Origin: an uncultured Clostridia bacterium
GTDB taxonomy: Bacteria; Bacillota; Clostridia; Christensenellales; Aristaeellaceae
Direction of reading: 5' to 3'
Length of the DNA: 16,430 nt
Assembly (NCBI GenBank): GCA_934670175.1
Contig: CAKUOX010000051.1
Span: 1-16,430 of the forward strand
The notes beneath the pieces were generated by a model, which made no database searches, was not told where the DNA came from, and saw only the letters and a program-made list of their open reading frames with translations. Positions 7,334 to 14,210 of the stretch are shown in pieces. Made by a program: the position numbers and the translations under genes. The first letter of the stretch is position 1. Each line of letters starts with the position of its first letter.

Positions 7334-7755
7334 TTCATATCACTTCCCTTGACCCGATGCGCGCGATCCAGCAGTCCCTTAAGCAGGATCACGATTCTGG
7401 GAAAGACCAGCGGCAGACAGCAGGCCACCCAGTTGAGCTTGAGCACCGCCACGCCAACCACCAGCAGCACCGCGCCCGCCAGCATGCGCGTGGAATAGCT
7501 TTTCTGAATGCGCATTTTCGCCAGCTTCGTGGCGTCGTCATCCACCGCACCGGCGTCATCCGCGATCTTGCGAACGGTCAGCGCCAGCAGCGCGAAATTG
7601 CCCACCGCCAATGCGCAGCCATAGAGCGCACCCAGCAGAACCCTCGCTTCCATGCGTCCGACTGCCACAAATACGATCAGCATCACTGCCGCCAGCGCCA
7701 GCGTTCCCAGCGCTACGCGCTTTACTTCTCTGCTTACCGCATCCTGCGCTTTCAT
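7330..7755 (-). CDS. atpI: ATP synthase subunit I (AtpI/UncI-like membrane protein)
   Basis: The first gene of the operon encodes a 141-residue hydrophobic protein with four predicted membrane segments (about 13-33, 38-60, 90-106, 108-128) and a charged loop around 63-88. Size, topology and position directly before atpB fit the AtpI family, which helps assemble the c ring in several bacteria including Na+-dependent Acetobacterium. The individual sequence is weakly conserved in this family, so the call rests mainly on position and topology. AAGGGAG lies six bases before the ATG at 7753-7755. A separate atpZ gene was not seen. Confidence 0.85.
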   Translation of the reverse strand: MKAQDAVSREVKRVALGTLALAAVMLIVFVAVGRMEARVLLGALYGCALAVGNFALLALTVRKIADDAGAVDDDATKLAKMRIQKSYSTRMLAGAVLLVVGVAVLKLNWVACCLPLVFPRIVILLKGLLDRAHRVKGSDMK

Positions 7756-7802
7756 TCTTTCTCCCTTCTACGGCCTTCATGCACGCCATACACTCTGAAA
7801 AT

Positions 7803-7831
7803 ATACTACCATTGAATGGAATTCTTTGCAA
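7803..7831 (-). promoter_or_regulatory. Promoter of the ATP synthase operon
   Basis: On the minus strand TTGCAA (7826-7831) and TAGTAT (7803-7808) are 17 bases apart, and TGG just before the -10 forms an extended -10. Each hexamer matches consensus at 4 of 6 positions. The implied leader to the atpI ATG is about 40 bases. It is the best candidate I found in the gap upstream of atpI. Confidence 0.6.
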
Positions 7832-8067
7832 TATTAGCTCGGAATAAATGTTTGTTAAGCAATCAAGTGCCAGTATTTTCCTTTCCTGTCCGCTTCCCAG
7901 CTTACCACAGTATGCCTCGATCATGAATAGACAAATCCTTGCGACTGCACCATTTTCGGTCATTTCACGGATATTGCCCAGTTTTTCGATATTTGGGGAT
8001 CATCGGCGTGGCTGCTATCGGGCTCCGCCGACCCGCAAACCTCCGGTTTTGCGAATTCTCGCCCATC
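7832..8067. other. Non-coding gap between the SSB-like gene and the atp promoter
   Basis: The gap between the SSB-like stop (8129) and the atpI start (7755) is about 370 bases. Besides the terminator, repeat copy B and the atp promoter it holds no convincing gene. An open minus-strand frame from 7963 runs out of frame into atpI and shows no family features. The part 7832-8024 is less G+C-rich than the genes and is most likely regulatory or neutral spacer. Confidence 0.6.
8025..8061. repeat. Copy B of the intergenic direct repeat flanking the atp operon
   Basis: This copy matches copy A (1053-1088) in the same orientation. Its core contains an inverted repeat, CGCAAA-C-C with GG-TTTTGCG (about 8034-8053), so the dyad in the core is kept although some bases differ. 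On the minus strand it lies just after the terminator of the SSB-like gene and about 200 bases before the atp promoter. Confidence 0.6.
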
Positions 8068-8109
8068 AAAAAGAGGAGAAGCACTGCCCAACGGGCGTGC
8101 GTTCTCCCC
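8068..8109 (-). terminator. Rho-independent terminator of the dinB / SSB-like operon
   Basis: On the minus strand GGGGAGAA pairs with TTCTCCTC (8102-8109 with 8073-8080, one G-T pair), continued by GCAC/GTGC and GCCC/GGGC around a GTT loop with single-base bulges. TTTTT (8068-8072) follows directly. It starts about 20 bases after the stop of the SSB-like gene. This is the clearest terminator in the window. Confidence 0.9.
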
Positions 8110-8128
8110 TGTCAGCTGTTTGTCTATG

Positions 8129-8809
8129 TCAGTTCAAAATGGTTTCCGGCTTCTGCGGCACGGCGATGTTTCGCGCCTGTGGAATGAATTCCGCCGCAGG
8201 CGCGTCGGCGCTCTCCAGTGTAAACGCGGACACCTCGTAGGCGTTTCGAACCATGTATTCGCCGTTTTCCAGCAGCTTTTGATATTCCCGCGACTGCAGG
8301 CGGCCGCTCAGGCGGATGTGATCCCCCACGCCAAAGCGTGCGGCGTATTGCGCGTTTCGCCCCCAGGCAATGCAGGGAATATAATCGCTCTTGCCAAAGG
8401 CGCGGTTCACGGCCAGCATCATATCGCATATCTCGCGCCCGAAGGGCGTAGACCGGTAGATGGGCGGCTTGCAAAGTACGCCCGTGAGCGTCACCTTGTT
8501 CATGGTATCGTTTTCGGCGGTTTCGGCCATGCTCTGTACAAACAGCGTCACCATCAGTCGTCCGCTGCCGTCCACCACCTTATTATAGGAACGTACCTGC
8601 CCGCTCATCAGCATCAGCTTATTATAATCTACCTCGCTGACCGCCAGCAGCTTGCCCGGTATGGTCACCGGCAGTCGATCCACTGCGCCAGAAAGGCGCT
8701 TTACCAGCAGCGTGCCCGCGTAAAAGGGCTCGTTCATCACTTCGTGGCTGATCGTCAGGCTTTCCTCGAGGCGTCCGGCCGCCACGATTCGGTTATTGGG
8801 ATTTTCCAT
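8129..8809 (-). CDS. SSB-like protein with two OB folds
   Basis: The 226-residue protein appears to hold two OB-fold segments. The first is about 5-93 (NNRIVAAGRLEE... FYAGTLLVKRLSG... RLMVTLFVQSM). The second is about 103-200 (NKVTLTGVLCKPPIYRSTPF... ICDMMLAVNRAFGKSDYIPCIAWG... VGDHIRLSGRLQSREYQ), which closely follows the single-stranded-DNA-binding protein pattern. The tail lacks the acidic D-D-x-I-P-F tip of housekeeping SSB, so it probably does not recruit the usual SSB partners the same way. Start: ATG 8807-8809 has AGAGGTGAT just upstream; an in-frame ATG at 8843-8845 has no such site. It is the last gene after dinB and the small unknown gene, about 50 bases downstream of the latter, and is likely co-induced by DNA damage. 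Housekeeping SSB is less likely, because it normally sits with rpsF and rpsR. Confidence 0.8.
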   Translation of the reverse strand: MENPNNRIVAAGRLEESLTISHEVMNEPFYAGTLLVKRLSGAVDRLPVTIPGKLLAVSEVDYNKLMLMSGQVRSYNKVVDGSGRLMVTLFVQSMAETAENDTMNKVTLTGVLCKPPIYRSTPFGREICDMMLAVNRAFGKSDYIPCIAWGRNAQYAARFGVGDHIRLSGRLQSREYQKLLENGEYMVRNAYEVSAFTLESADAPAAEFIPQARNIAVPQKPETILN

Positions 8810-8858
8810 CGTATCACCTCTGGTTATTAAAGTGCAGTATTGCAAATGTCCGTATTAT

Positions 8859-9131
8859 TTATGCGCCATATTCCGAATTCATGCCTGACGGCGCCTGCCT
8901 TGCCTCCACAAACCAGCGATTTTCTTCCTCAAAGAGGTAGGTCTCGCGTCCCAGCACGCGCACCGTGTAGCGTATGCCCTGGCCGCCCGCCTTCGTAGAC
9001 GCGGCGCGCCGCACGTCCAGCAGCCGGTCGATCTCAAAGCGCCGCCCGTCCTGCCACTCCACCATCAACGGCCGTTTGCGCCCGTCCGTATCGCATGCCA
9101 CGATCACCTTTACATACACGCGCTCACACAT
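8859..9131 (-). CDS. Conserved small protein of unknown function, downstream of dinB
   Basis: I do not recognise a characterised family. The 90-residue protein is soluble and strand-rich: VYVKVIVACD (6-14), PLMVEWQDGRRFEIDRLLDV (21-40), GIRYTVRVLGRETYLFEEE (52-70), NRWFVEA (71-77), with no Cys/His metal cluster and no membrane segment. From memory, clostridial genomes carry similar short proteins after a Y-family polymerase gene, and the pattern recalls the small SH3-like DUF6504 proteins beside actinobacterial translesion polymerases; this link is inference. Start: ATG 9129-9131 has AAGGTG eight bases upstream; an in-frame ATG at 9147-9149 would overlap dinB and has a poorer site. The gene begins 7 bases after the dinB stop, so the two are surely cotranscribed. 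Confidence 0.75.
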   Translation of the reverse strand: MCERVYVKVIVACDTDGRKRPLMVEWQDGRRFEIDRLLDVRRAASTKAGGQGIRYTVRVLGRETYLFEEENRWFVEARQAPSGMNSEYGA

Positions 9132-9138
9132 TTTCCAT

Positions 9139-10371
9139 TCACCTTCCATGCCGTCCGCCCGGGAGCAGCACCGGCGCCGCGCGCGGATTCATTGAATTGA
9201 TGTCCTTGTCTGTCAGCAGACTGGCACGGCTGATCGCGTTGTGACCGAAGCGCGTGCGGATCTGCTCCACCGTGCCCTCCAGCTTGTAGCGCCGTTCCAA
9301 CTCGGTATCCTCAAACATGCACAGCTGCTGCGTTCCGTTCGGATCGCTCAGCTCCGATACGCTCACGCCCAGGCTGCGCACCGGACGGTTCCAGCGGTAA
9401 TGCTCCCGAAAGAGCGACAGCGCGCTGTTTGCAATTTCGTTTGACAGCGCCGTCGGATGCGCCGTCCGGCGCTGGCAGCTGGTGATATTCAGCTCGCAGT
9501 CGCGTATCTGAAGCGATACTACGCCGCCGCGCAGCCCATCTGCGCGCAGCCGCCCCGCCACGCTTTCCGCCAGCAGCAGCAGTACCAGGCGCACGTCCGC
9601 ATCGCAGGTCAGATCCCGCGGCGGTGTGGTGCTGTTGCTCACAGATTTTTCCATGGCGCTCCCGCCCATCTGCAGCACGGGGCTGACGTCTCTGCCGCAG
9701 GCAAAGTTCCACAGCATTTCGCCGTTTTTGCCCAGTGCGAGGCGCAGCACGTTCACGTCGCAGCGCGCCAGATCTCCTATGGTGAACAGATTCCGGCTCT
9801 GCAGCCGCCGCCGCGTCTTGGGCCCCACATATAAAAGCGAGTCCACCGGCAGCGGCCACACCCTTTGCCGGTAATTTTCCGGCGTGATCTCCGTGGTCGC
9901 ATCCGGCTTTTTCAGATCGCTGCCGAGCTTGGCGAATACTTTGTTGAAGGAAACGCCCACCGACACCGTGAGCCCCAGCTCCGCCTTCGCCCGCGCGCGC
10001 AGCTCGTTTGCAATCTCCACGCCGCTCTTGCGATGTCCTGTCACGTCCAGCCACGCCTCATCCAGTCCGAACGGCTCGATATAATCCGTATAATCGGCAT
10101 ATATGCTGCGCATCATGCGCGAATAGCGCAGGTATTTTTGATAATCCGGCTTCACGATCTTCAGCCCGGGGCATTTCTGCCGCGCCTGCCAGATCGTTTC
10201 CGCAGTTCTGACGCCCACGGCCTTGGCCAGATCGTTTTTTGCCAGCACGATGCCGTGGCGCGCCTCCGGATCTCCGCATACCGCCAGCGGCACGCCCCGC
10301 AGCGATGGATCGCAGGCGCATTCCACGCTGGCAAAGAAATTGTTTATATCGCTGTGCAATATGCACCTCAT
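9139..10371 (-). CDS. dinB: Y-family translesion DNA polymerase (DNA polymerase IV type)
   Basis: This 410-residue enzyme copies damaged DNA with low fidelity. The catalytic acids are D8 (LHSDINNFFASVE) and D104-E105 (FGLDEAWLD); F13 is the steric gate that excludes ribonucleotides. SVGVSFNKVFAKLGSDLKKP (137-156) is the family's palm/finger signature, and helix-hairpin-helix elements lie near 176-205 (LLYVGPKTRRRLQ). QLCMF (349-353) fits the beta-clamp-binding motif Q-L-x-x-F, followed by about 55 residues of tail. The usual Ser before Leu-Asp-Glu is Gly here. GGAGG lies nine bases before the ATG at 10369-10371. It heads a three-gene operon and is controlled by LexA boxes, so induction by DNA damage is expected. 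Confidence 0.95.
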   Translation of the reverse strand: MRCILHSDINNFFASVECACDPSLRGVPLAVCGDPEARHGIVLAKNDLAKAVGVRTAETIWQARQKCPGLKIVKPDYQKYLRYSRMMRSIYADYTDYIEPFGLDEAWLDVTGHRKSGVEIANELRARAKAELGLTVSVGVSFNKVFAKLGSDLKKPDATTEITPENYRQRVWPLPVDSLLYVGPKTRRRLQSRNLFTIGDLARCDVNVLRLALGKNGEMLWNFACGRDVSPVLQMGGSAMEKSVSNSTTPPRDLTCDADVRLVLLLLAESVAGRLRADGLRGGVVSLQIRDCELNITSCQRRTAHPTALSNEIANSALSLFREHYRWNRPVRSLGVSVSELSDPNGTQQLCMFEDTELERRYKLEGTVEQIRTRFGHNAISRASLLTDKDINSMNPRAAPVLLPGGRHGR

Positions 10372-10399
10372 GGCGCTGCACCTCCATGGTCAAGCATAT

Positions 10400-10413
10400 C
10401 GAACATGTGTTCT
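10400..10413. promoter_or_regulatory. LexA (SOS) box upstream of dinB, perfect core
   Basis: CGAACATGTGTTCT contains GAAC-N4-GTTC, the perfect core of the Gram-positive LexA/DinR operator. It lies just downstream of the dinB -10, about 30 bases before the start codon, where bound LexA would block transcription. Confidence 0.88.
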
Positions 10414-10421
10414 TGATTTCT

Positions 10422-10455
10422 ATTATAGCACATATGTTCGATTTTGCAATCGAAC
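10422..10455 (-). promoter_or_regulatory. dinB promoter with a second, imperfect LexA box and an overlapping inverted repeat
   Basis: On the minus strand TTGCAA (10444-10449) is followed after 16 bases by a perfect TATAAT (10422-10427), with TGC in front as an extended -10. The spacer carries CGAACATATGTGCT (10427-10440), a LexA box with one mismatch in the GAAC-N4-GTTC core. A perfect 8-bp inverted repeat, GTTCGATT-TTGC-AATCGAAC (10436-10455), overlaps the -35 and shares the half site. Confidence 0.82.
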
Positions 10456-10524
10456 GCGCGATTAAATTGCGCTGGTAAGTTTTGCCGGCGAAATTTGCAC
10501 ATTTGGCGGCACATGGGACGGGGC

Positions 10525-10553
10525 TTGTATATATTCACTTCCTGTGGTAAAAT
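10525..10553 (+). promoter_or_regulatory. Promoter of the ABC exporter genes
   Basis: TTGTAT (10525-10530) and TAAAAT (10548-10553) are 17 bases apart, with TGG before the -10 as an extended -10. The implied leader is about 45 bases. It diverges from the dinB promoter about 75 bases away, and no LexA box lies over it. Confidence 0.6.
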
Positions 10554-10606
10554 ATCCAACAGAGCGCGGCGCTCAGACGCATTTGCCGCGCAGAGGTGGT
10601 CTATAC

Positions 10607-12328
10607 ATGAAGCGAGTATTTGCACATCTGAAGGGTTATGCGCTTGAAAGCGTGCTCGCGCCGCTGTTCAAGCTGCTGGAGGCAGGCTTTGAGCTGATCG
10701 TTCCCTTCGTGATCGCCGCCATTATCGACAAGGGTATTCCCGGCGGCGAGGCTGGTTACATCGTTAAAATGGGGCTGATCCTGGTGGGGCTCGGGCTCGT
10801 CGGCCTGGCCAGCTCCGTAACGGCGCAGTATTTCGCCGCGAAGGCGGCCGTGGGCGCGGCAACGCGGCTGCGCCACGCGCTCTTTGCGCAGATTCAGCGT
10901 TTCAGCTATAACGATCTTGATCGCATCGGCTCATCCACGCTGATTACGCGCATGACCAGCGACATCAACCAGGTGCAATCCGGCATCAATCTCGGCCTGC
11001 GCCTGTTCCTGCGCTCGCCGTTTATCGTGTTCGGTGCAATGATCATGGCCTTCCTTATCGACCGTCGCTGCGCGATAATCTTTGCAGTGGCGATTCCCGT
11101 GCTGGCCGTCATCGTGTTCGGCATTATGCTCATTACGATGCCGATGTACAAAAACACGCAGTCCAGGCTGGACGAGGTGACGCTGGCGACCCGCGAAAAT
11201 CTGGAAGGCACGCGCGTGCTGCGCGCGTTCGGGCGCGAGGATGACGAGATCGCCGCCTTCGATGCGCGCCACGCCGTATTGACGCGGCTGCAAATGCTCT
11301 CCGGCAGAATCAGCGCGCTGATGAATCCGCTGACCTACATCGCCATCAACTTCGCGCTGGTGCTGCTGATCAGAACCGGCGCGCTGCAGGTCGACAGCGG
11401 CGTGCTCACGCAGGGACAGGTCGTGGCGCTGGTCAACTACATGGGGCAGATACTGGTGGAGCTGATCAAGCTCGCCAACCTGATTATCACGGTATCCAAG
11501 GCCGTTGCCTGCGGGCGGCGCGTAGACGCCGTGCTGGCGCTGCGCCCTGAGATCGTATCCCCGAAAAATGTTGAAGCGCCCGCGCCGGACGCGGCGGGCA
11601 CGGTGGAATTCGACCATGTGAGCCTGCGCTATAACGACGGCATGGATTCCTCGCTTTCCGACATTCATTTCAGCGCGCGCCGCGGCCAGATCATCGGCAT
11701 TATCGGCGGCACAGGCGCTGGCAAAAGCACACTGATAAACCTGATCCCCCGCTTTCTGGACGCCAGCGACGGCGCGGTGCGCGTAGATGGCGTGGACGTG
11801 CGCAGGCAGGATCTGGCTGAGCTGCGGCGGCGCATCGGCGTCGTGCCTCAGAAGGCGCTCCTGTTTAAGGGCAGCATCCGCGACAACCTGCTCTGGGGCA
11901 ATGAAGACGCCACGGACGATGACATTTTGGCCGCCGTGAAGGCCGCGCAGGCGCAGGACGTAATCTCCGCCAAGGGCGGCCTCGACGCAGAGGTCGAGCA
12001 GAGCGGCCGCAATTTCTCCGGTGGACAGCGTCAGCGGCTTACCATCGCCCGCGCGCTGGTGCGTAAGCCTGAAATACTGATCCTGGACGACAGCGCGTCT
12101 GCGCTGGATTTTGCGACCGATGCACGTCTACGCATGGCCATACGCCAGCTGCCTTATAGGCCGACGGTATTCATCGTGTCGCAGCGCGCCTCATCCGTGC
12201 GCTACGCAGACCAGATCATCGTGCTGGACGATGGCAAAATCGCCGGACTCGGCACGCATGAGCAGCTGCTTGAGGGCTGCACCGTATACCGGGAGATCTT
12301 CGATTCCCAGTATCGCAGGGAGGCTTGA
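10607..12328 (+). CDS. ABC exporter half-transporter with degenerate ATP site (TM287/LmrC-type subunit)
   Basis: This 573-residue protein has an exporter membrane domain (six helices within about 15-310) fused to an ATPase domain (about 330-573). Walker A GGTGAGKS is at 367-374, the Q-loop glutamine at 415, and the signature FSGGQ at 470-474. Walker B LILDD (491-495) has Asp at 495 where active sites have the catalytic Glu, and the switch His is Gln 526 (VSQR). These two changes are the known marks of the subunit that supplies the degenerate site in heterodimeric exporters such as TM287/288, LmrCD and BmrCD. Start: ATG 10607-10609 has AGGTGG seven bases upstream; upstream in-frame codons from 10544 overlap the promoter. 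The stop overlaps the next gene by one base. Such pairs export drugs, lipids or peptides; the substrate is unknown. Confidence 0.93.
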   Translation: MKRVFAHLKGYALESVLAPLFKLLEAGFELIVPFVIAAIIDKGIPGGEAGYIVKMGLILVGLGLVGLASSVTAQYFAAKAAVGAATRLRHALFAQIQRFSYNDLDRIGSSTLITRMTSDINQVQSGINLGLRLFLRSPFIVFGAMIMAFLIDRRCAIIFAVAIPVLAVIVFGIMLITMPMYKNTQSRLDEVTLATRENLEGTRVLRAFGREDDEIAAFDARHAVLTRLQMLSGRISALMNPLTYIAINFALVLLIRTGALQVDSGVLTQGQVVALVNYMGQILVELIKLANLIITVSKAVACGRRVDAVLALRPEIVSPKNVEAPAPDAAGTVEFDHVSLRYNDGMDSSLSDIHFSARRGQIIGIIGGTGAGKSTLINLIPRFLDASDGAVRVDGVDVRRQDLAELRRRIGVVPQKALLFKGSIRDNLLWGNEDATDDDILAAVKAAQAQDVISAKGGLDAEVEQSGRNFSGGQRQRLTIARALVRKPEILILDDSASALDFATDARLRMAIRQLPYRPTVFIVSQRASSVRYADQIIVLDDGKIAGLGTHEQLLEGCTVYREIFDSQYRREA

Positions 12329-14088
12329 TGAACATGAAAAAGAACGCTTCACAGATGAACACCCTGCGCCGCGTGCTGAAATACACCGCGCATTCCAGAG
12401 GCTATATCATTATTTCGCTGCTGTTTGCGATAGTTTCCGTAGCGCTGACGCTGTATCTGCCGGTGCTCTCCGGCGATGCGATCGACCTGCTGATCGGCGC
12501 GGGCAAAGTGGATTTCGGCGCGCTGAACAGGATCCTCGTGCGCATGATATTCGTGATCCTGGCTACGGCGCTGGCGCAGTGGCTGATGTCCGCCGCAAAC
12601 AACCGCATTACCTATCGCACGGTGCGCGACATACGCGCCGACGCATTCGCGCATTTGCAGCGTCTGCCGCTGAGCTACCTCGATGCGCATCCCTCGGGCG
12701 ATATTGTCAGCCGCGTAATCGCCGACGTGGACACCTTCGCCGACGGCCTGCTGATGGGCTTTACCCAGCTGTTCACCGGCGTGCTGACCATACTGGGCAC
12801 GCTGCTGTTCATGCTGCGCATCAGCGTCGGCACCACGGTATTTGTGGTGCTGGCAACCCCGATTTCGCTGTTCGTGGCGGCTTTTATCGCGAAGAAGACC
12901 TATACGATGTTTAAGCTGCAAACCGGTACGCGCGGTGAACAGACGGCGCTGATCAATGAAATGATCGGCGGCCAGAAGGTTGTAGAGGCATTTGGACAGG
13001 AAGAAAATGTACTGGAAAAGTTCGACGCTGTAAACGCGCGCCTGCAAAAGTTCTCGCTGCGCGCCACGTTCTTTTCCTCGCTCACGAATCCCTGCACGCG
13101 CTTTGTGAACTCACTGGTCTATGCGGGCGTCGCCGTGTTCGGCAGCCTTTCGGCCATCACCAGCTACAGCGGCATTACCGTAGGACAGCTGGCGTGCTTT
13201 TTGACCTATGCCAACCAGTATACCAAGCCGTTTAACGAGATCTCTGGCGTAGTCACGGAGCTGCAGAACGCCATTGCCTGCGCCGCGCGCATATTTGAGA
13301 TGATCGACGAACCCGCCGAGCAGCCCGACGCTGAGGACGCGCTGGAGCTCAAGCACGCGGACGGCTATGTGCGTCTGGATGACGTGAGCTTCAGCTATCG
13401 TCCGGATCAGCACCTGATCGAGCACTTCAATCTGAGCGTTACGCCGGGCAATCGCGTCGCCATCGTTGGCCCTACCGGCTGTGGTAAGACCACGCTGATC
13501 AACCTGCTGATGCGCTTCTACGACGTAGATTCCGGAGAGATATGCGTCAGTGGGCGCGACATCCGCGATATTACCCGCCTGAGCCTTCGCCGCAGCTACG
13601 GCATGGTGCTGCAGGATACCTGGCTTAAGACCGGCACCATCCGCGACAACATTGCCATGGCGCGTCCCGACGCGAGCGAGGATGAGATCATCGCCGCCGC
13701 AAAGGCCGCGCACGCGCACAGCTTCATTCGCCGCATGCCGCGCGGCTACGATACGCCCGTAACGGAAAATGGCAGCGGGCTTTCAGAGGGCCAGAAGCAG
13801 TTGATCTGCATCGCCCGCGCAATGCTGCGCCTGCCGCCAATGCTGATTCTGGACGAGGCCACCTCGTCCATCGATACGCGCACTGAGTTGAAGATCCAGA
13901 ATGCGTTTGCCGTTATGATGCAGGGACGCACCAGCTTTGTGGTTGCGCACCGGCTGAGCACCATTGAAAACGCCGATGTGATCCTGGTCATGCGCGATGG
14001 CAAGATCATTGAAAAGGGCAACCACGAAACGCTGCTGAAGGCGGGCGGCTTCTACCGCGAGCTCTACGACAGCCAGTTTGCCCATTAA
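12328..14088 (+). CDS. ABC exporter half-transporter with canonical ATP-hydrolysing residues (TM288/LmrD-type subunit)
   Basis: This 586-residue partner has the same layout, a membrane domain in about 1-320 and an ATPase domain in about 345-586. Walker A GPTGCGKT is at 381-388, the Q-loop glutamine at 429, Walker B LILDE at 506-510 with catalytic Glu 510, and the switch His is H541 (AHRLST). The signature is LSEGQ (485-489) rather than LSGGQ; this altered signature faces the degenerate Walker site of the first subunit, so both defects fall in the same composite ATP site. The ATG overlaps the upstream stop (TGATG), with GGGAGG four bases before it; the ATG six bases further on is an alternative. 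The genes are translationally coupled, as expected for a heterodimer. Transcription ends in the inverted repeat at 14099-14205. Confidence 0.93.
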   Translation: MNMKKNASQMNTLRRVLKYTAHSRGYIIISLLFAIVSVALTLYLPVLSGDAIDLLIGAGKVDFGALNRILVRMIFVILATALAQWLMSAANNRITYRTVRDIRADAFAHLQRLPLSYLDAHPSGDIVSRVIADVDTFADGLLMGFTQLFTGVLTILGTLLFMLRISVGTTVFVVLATPISLFVAAFIAKKTYTMFKLQTGTRGEQTALINEMIGGQKVVEAFGQEENVLEKFDAVNARLQKFSLRATFFSSLTNPCTRFVNSLVYAGVAVFGSLSAITSYSGITVGQLACFLTYANQYTKPFNEISGVVTELQNAIACAARIFEMIDEPAEQPDAEDALELKHADGYVRLDDVSFSYRPDQHLIEHFNLSVTPGNRVAIVGPTGCGKTTLINLLMRFYDVDSGEICVSGRDIRDITRLSLRRSYGMVLQDTWLKTGTIRDNIAMARPDASEDEIIAAAKAAHAHSFIRRMPRGYDTPVTENGSGLSEGQKQLICIARAMLRLPPMLILDEATSSIDTRTELKIQNAFAVMMQGRTSFVVAHRLSTIENADVILVMRDGKIIEKGNHETLLKAGGFYRELYDSQFAH

Positions 14089-14098
14089 AGCATATATT

Positions 14099-14205
14099 GC
14101 AAAAAGCGCCGTCCGACCCCGATTGGCTCCATTCATGCCTGACAGTTATTTCACTGTCGCGTCTGAATGGAACGCATCATTCGCGGGTTGAACGGCGCTT
14201 TTTGC
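14099..14205. terminator. Two-way terminator formed by a 107-base nested inverted repeat
   Basis: GCAAAAAGCGCCGT (14099-14112) pairs perfectly with ACGGCGCTTTTTGC (14192-14205). After one mismatch, CGACCC/GGGTTG (14114-14119 with 14185-14190) extends the stem. Inside lie TCCATTCA/TGAATGGA (14128-14135 with 14164-14171) and GACAGT/ACTGTC (14141-14146 with 14153-14158, loop TATTTC). It sits 10 bases after the exporter stop and 5 bases from the stop of the opposing gene, and gives a T run on either strand, so it can end both transcripts. The folded loop is far larger than in a usual terminator. Confidence 0.85.
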
Positions 14206-14210
14206 TATCT

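Noticed and set aside
7556..7963. Minus-strand frame of 135 codons starting in the gap upstream of atpI, considered as an atpZ-like gene
   Set aside because: It has no membrane segments as AtpZ would, spans the likely atp promoter, and runs out of frame into atpI.
10441..10460. Possible third LexA box (CGAACGCGCGATT)
   Set aside because: Only one half site matches; the second half has two mismatches in the core. It is better explained as an arm of the inverted repeat at 10436-10455.
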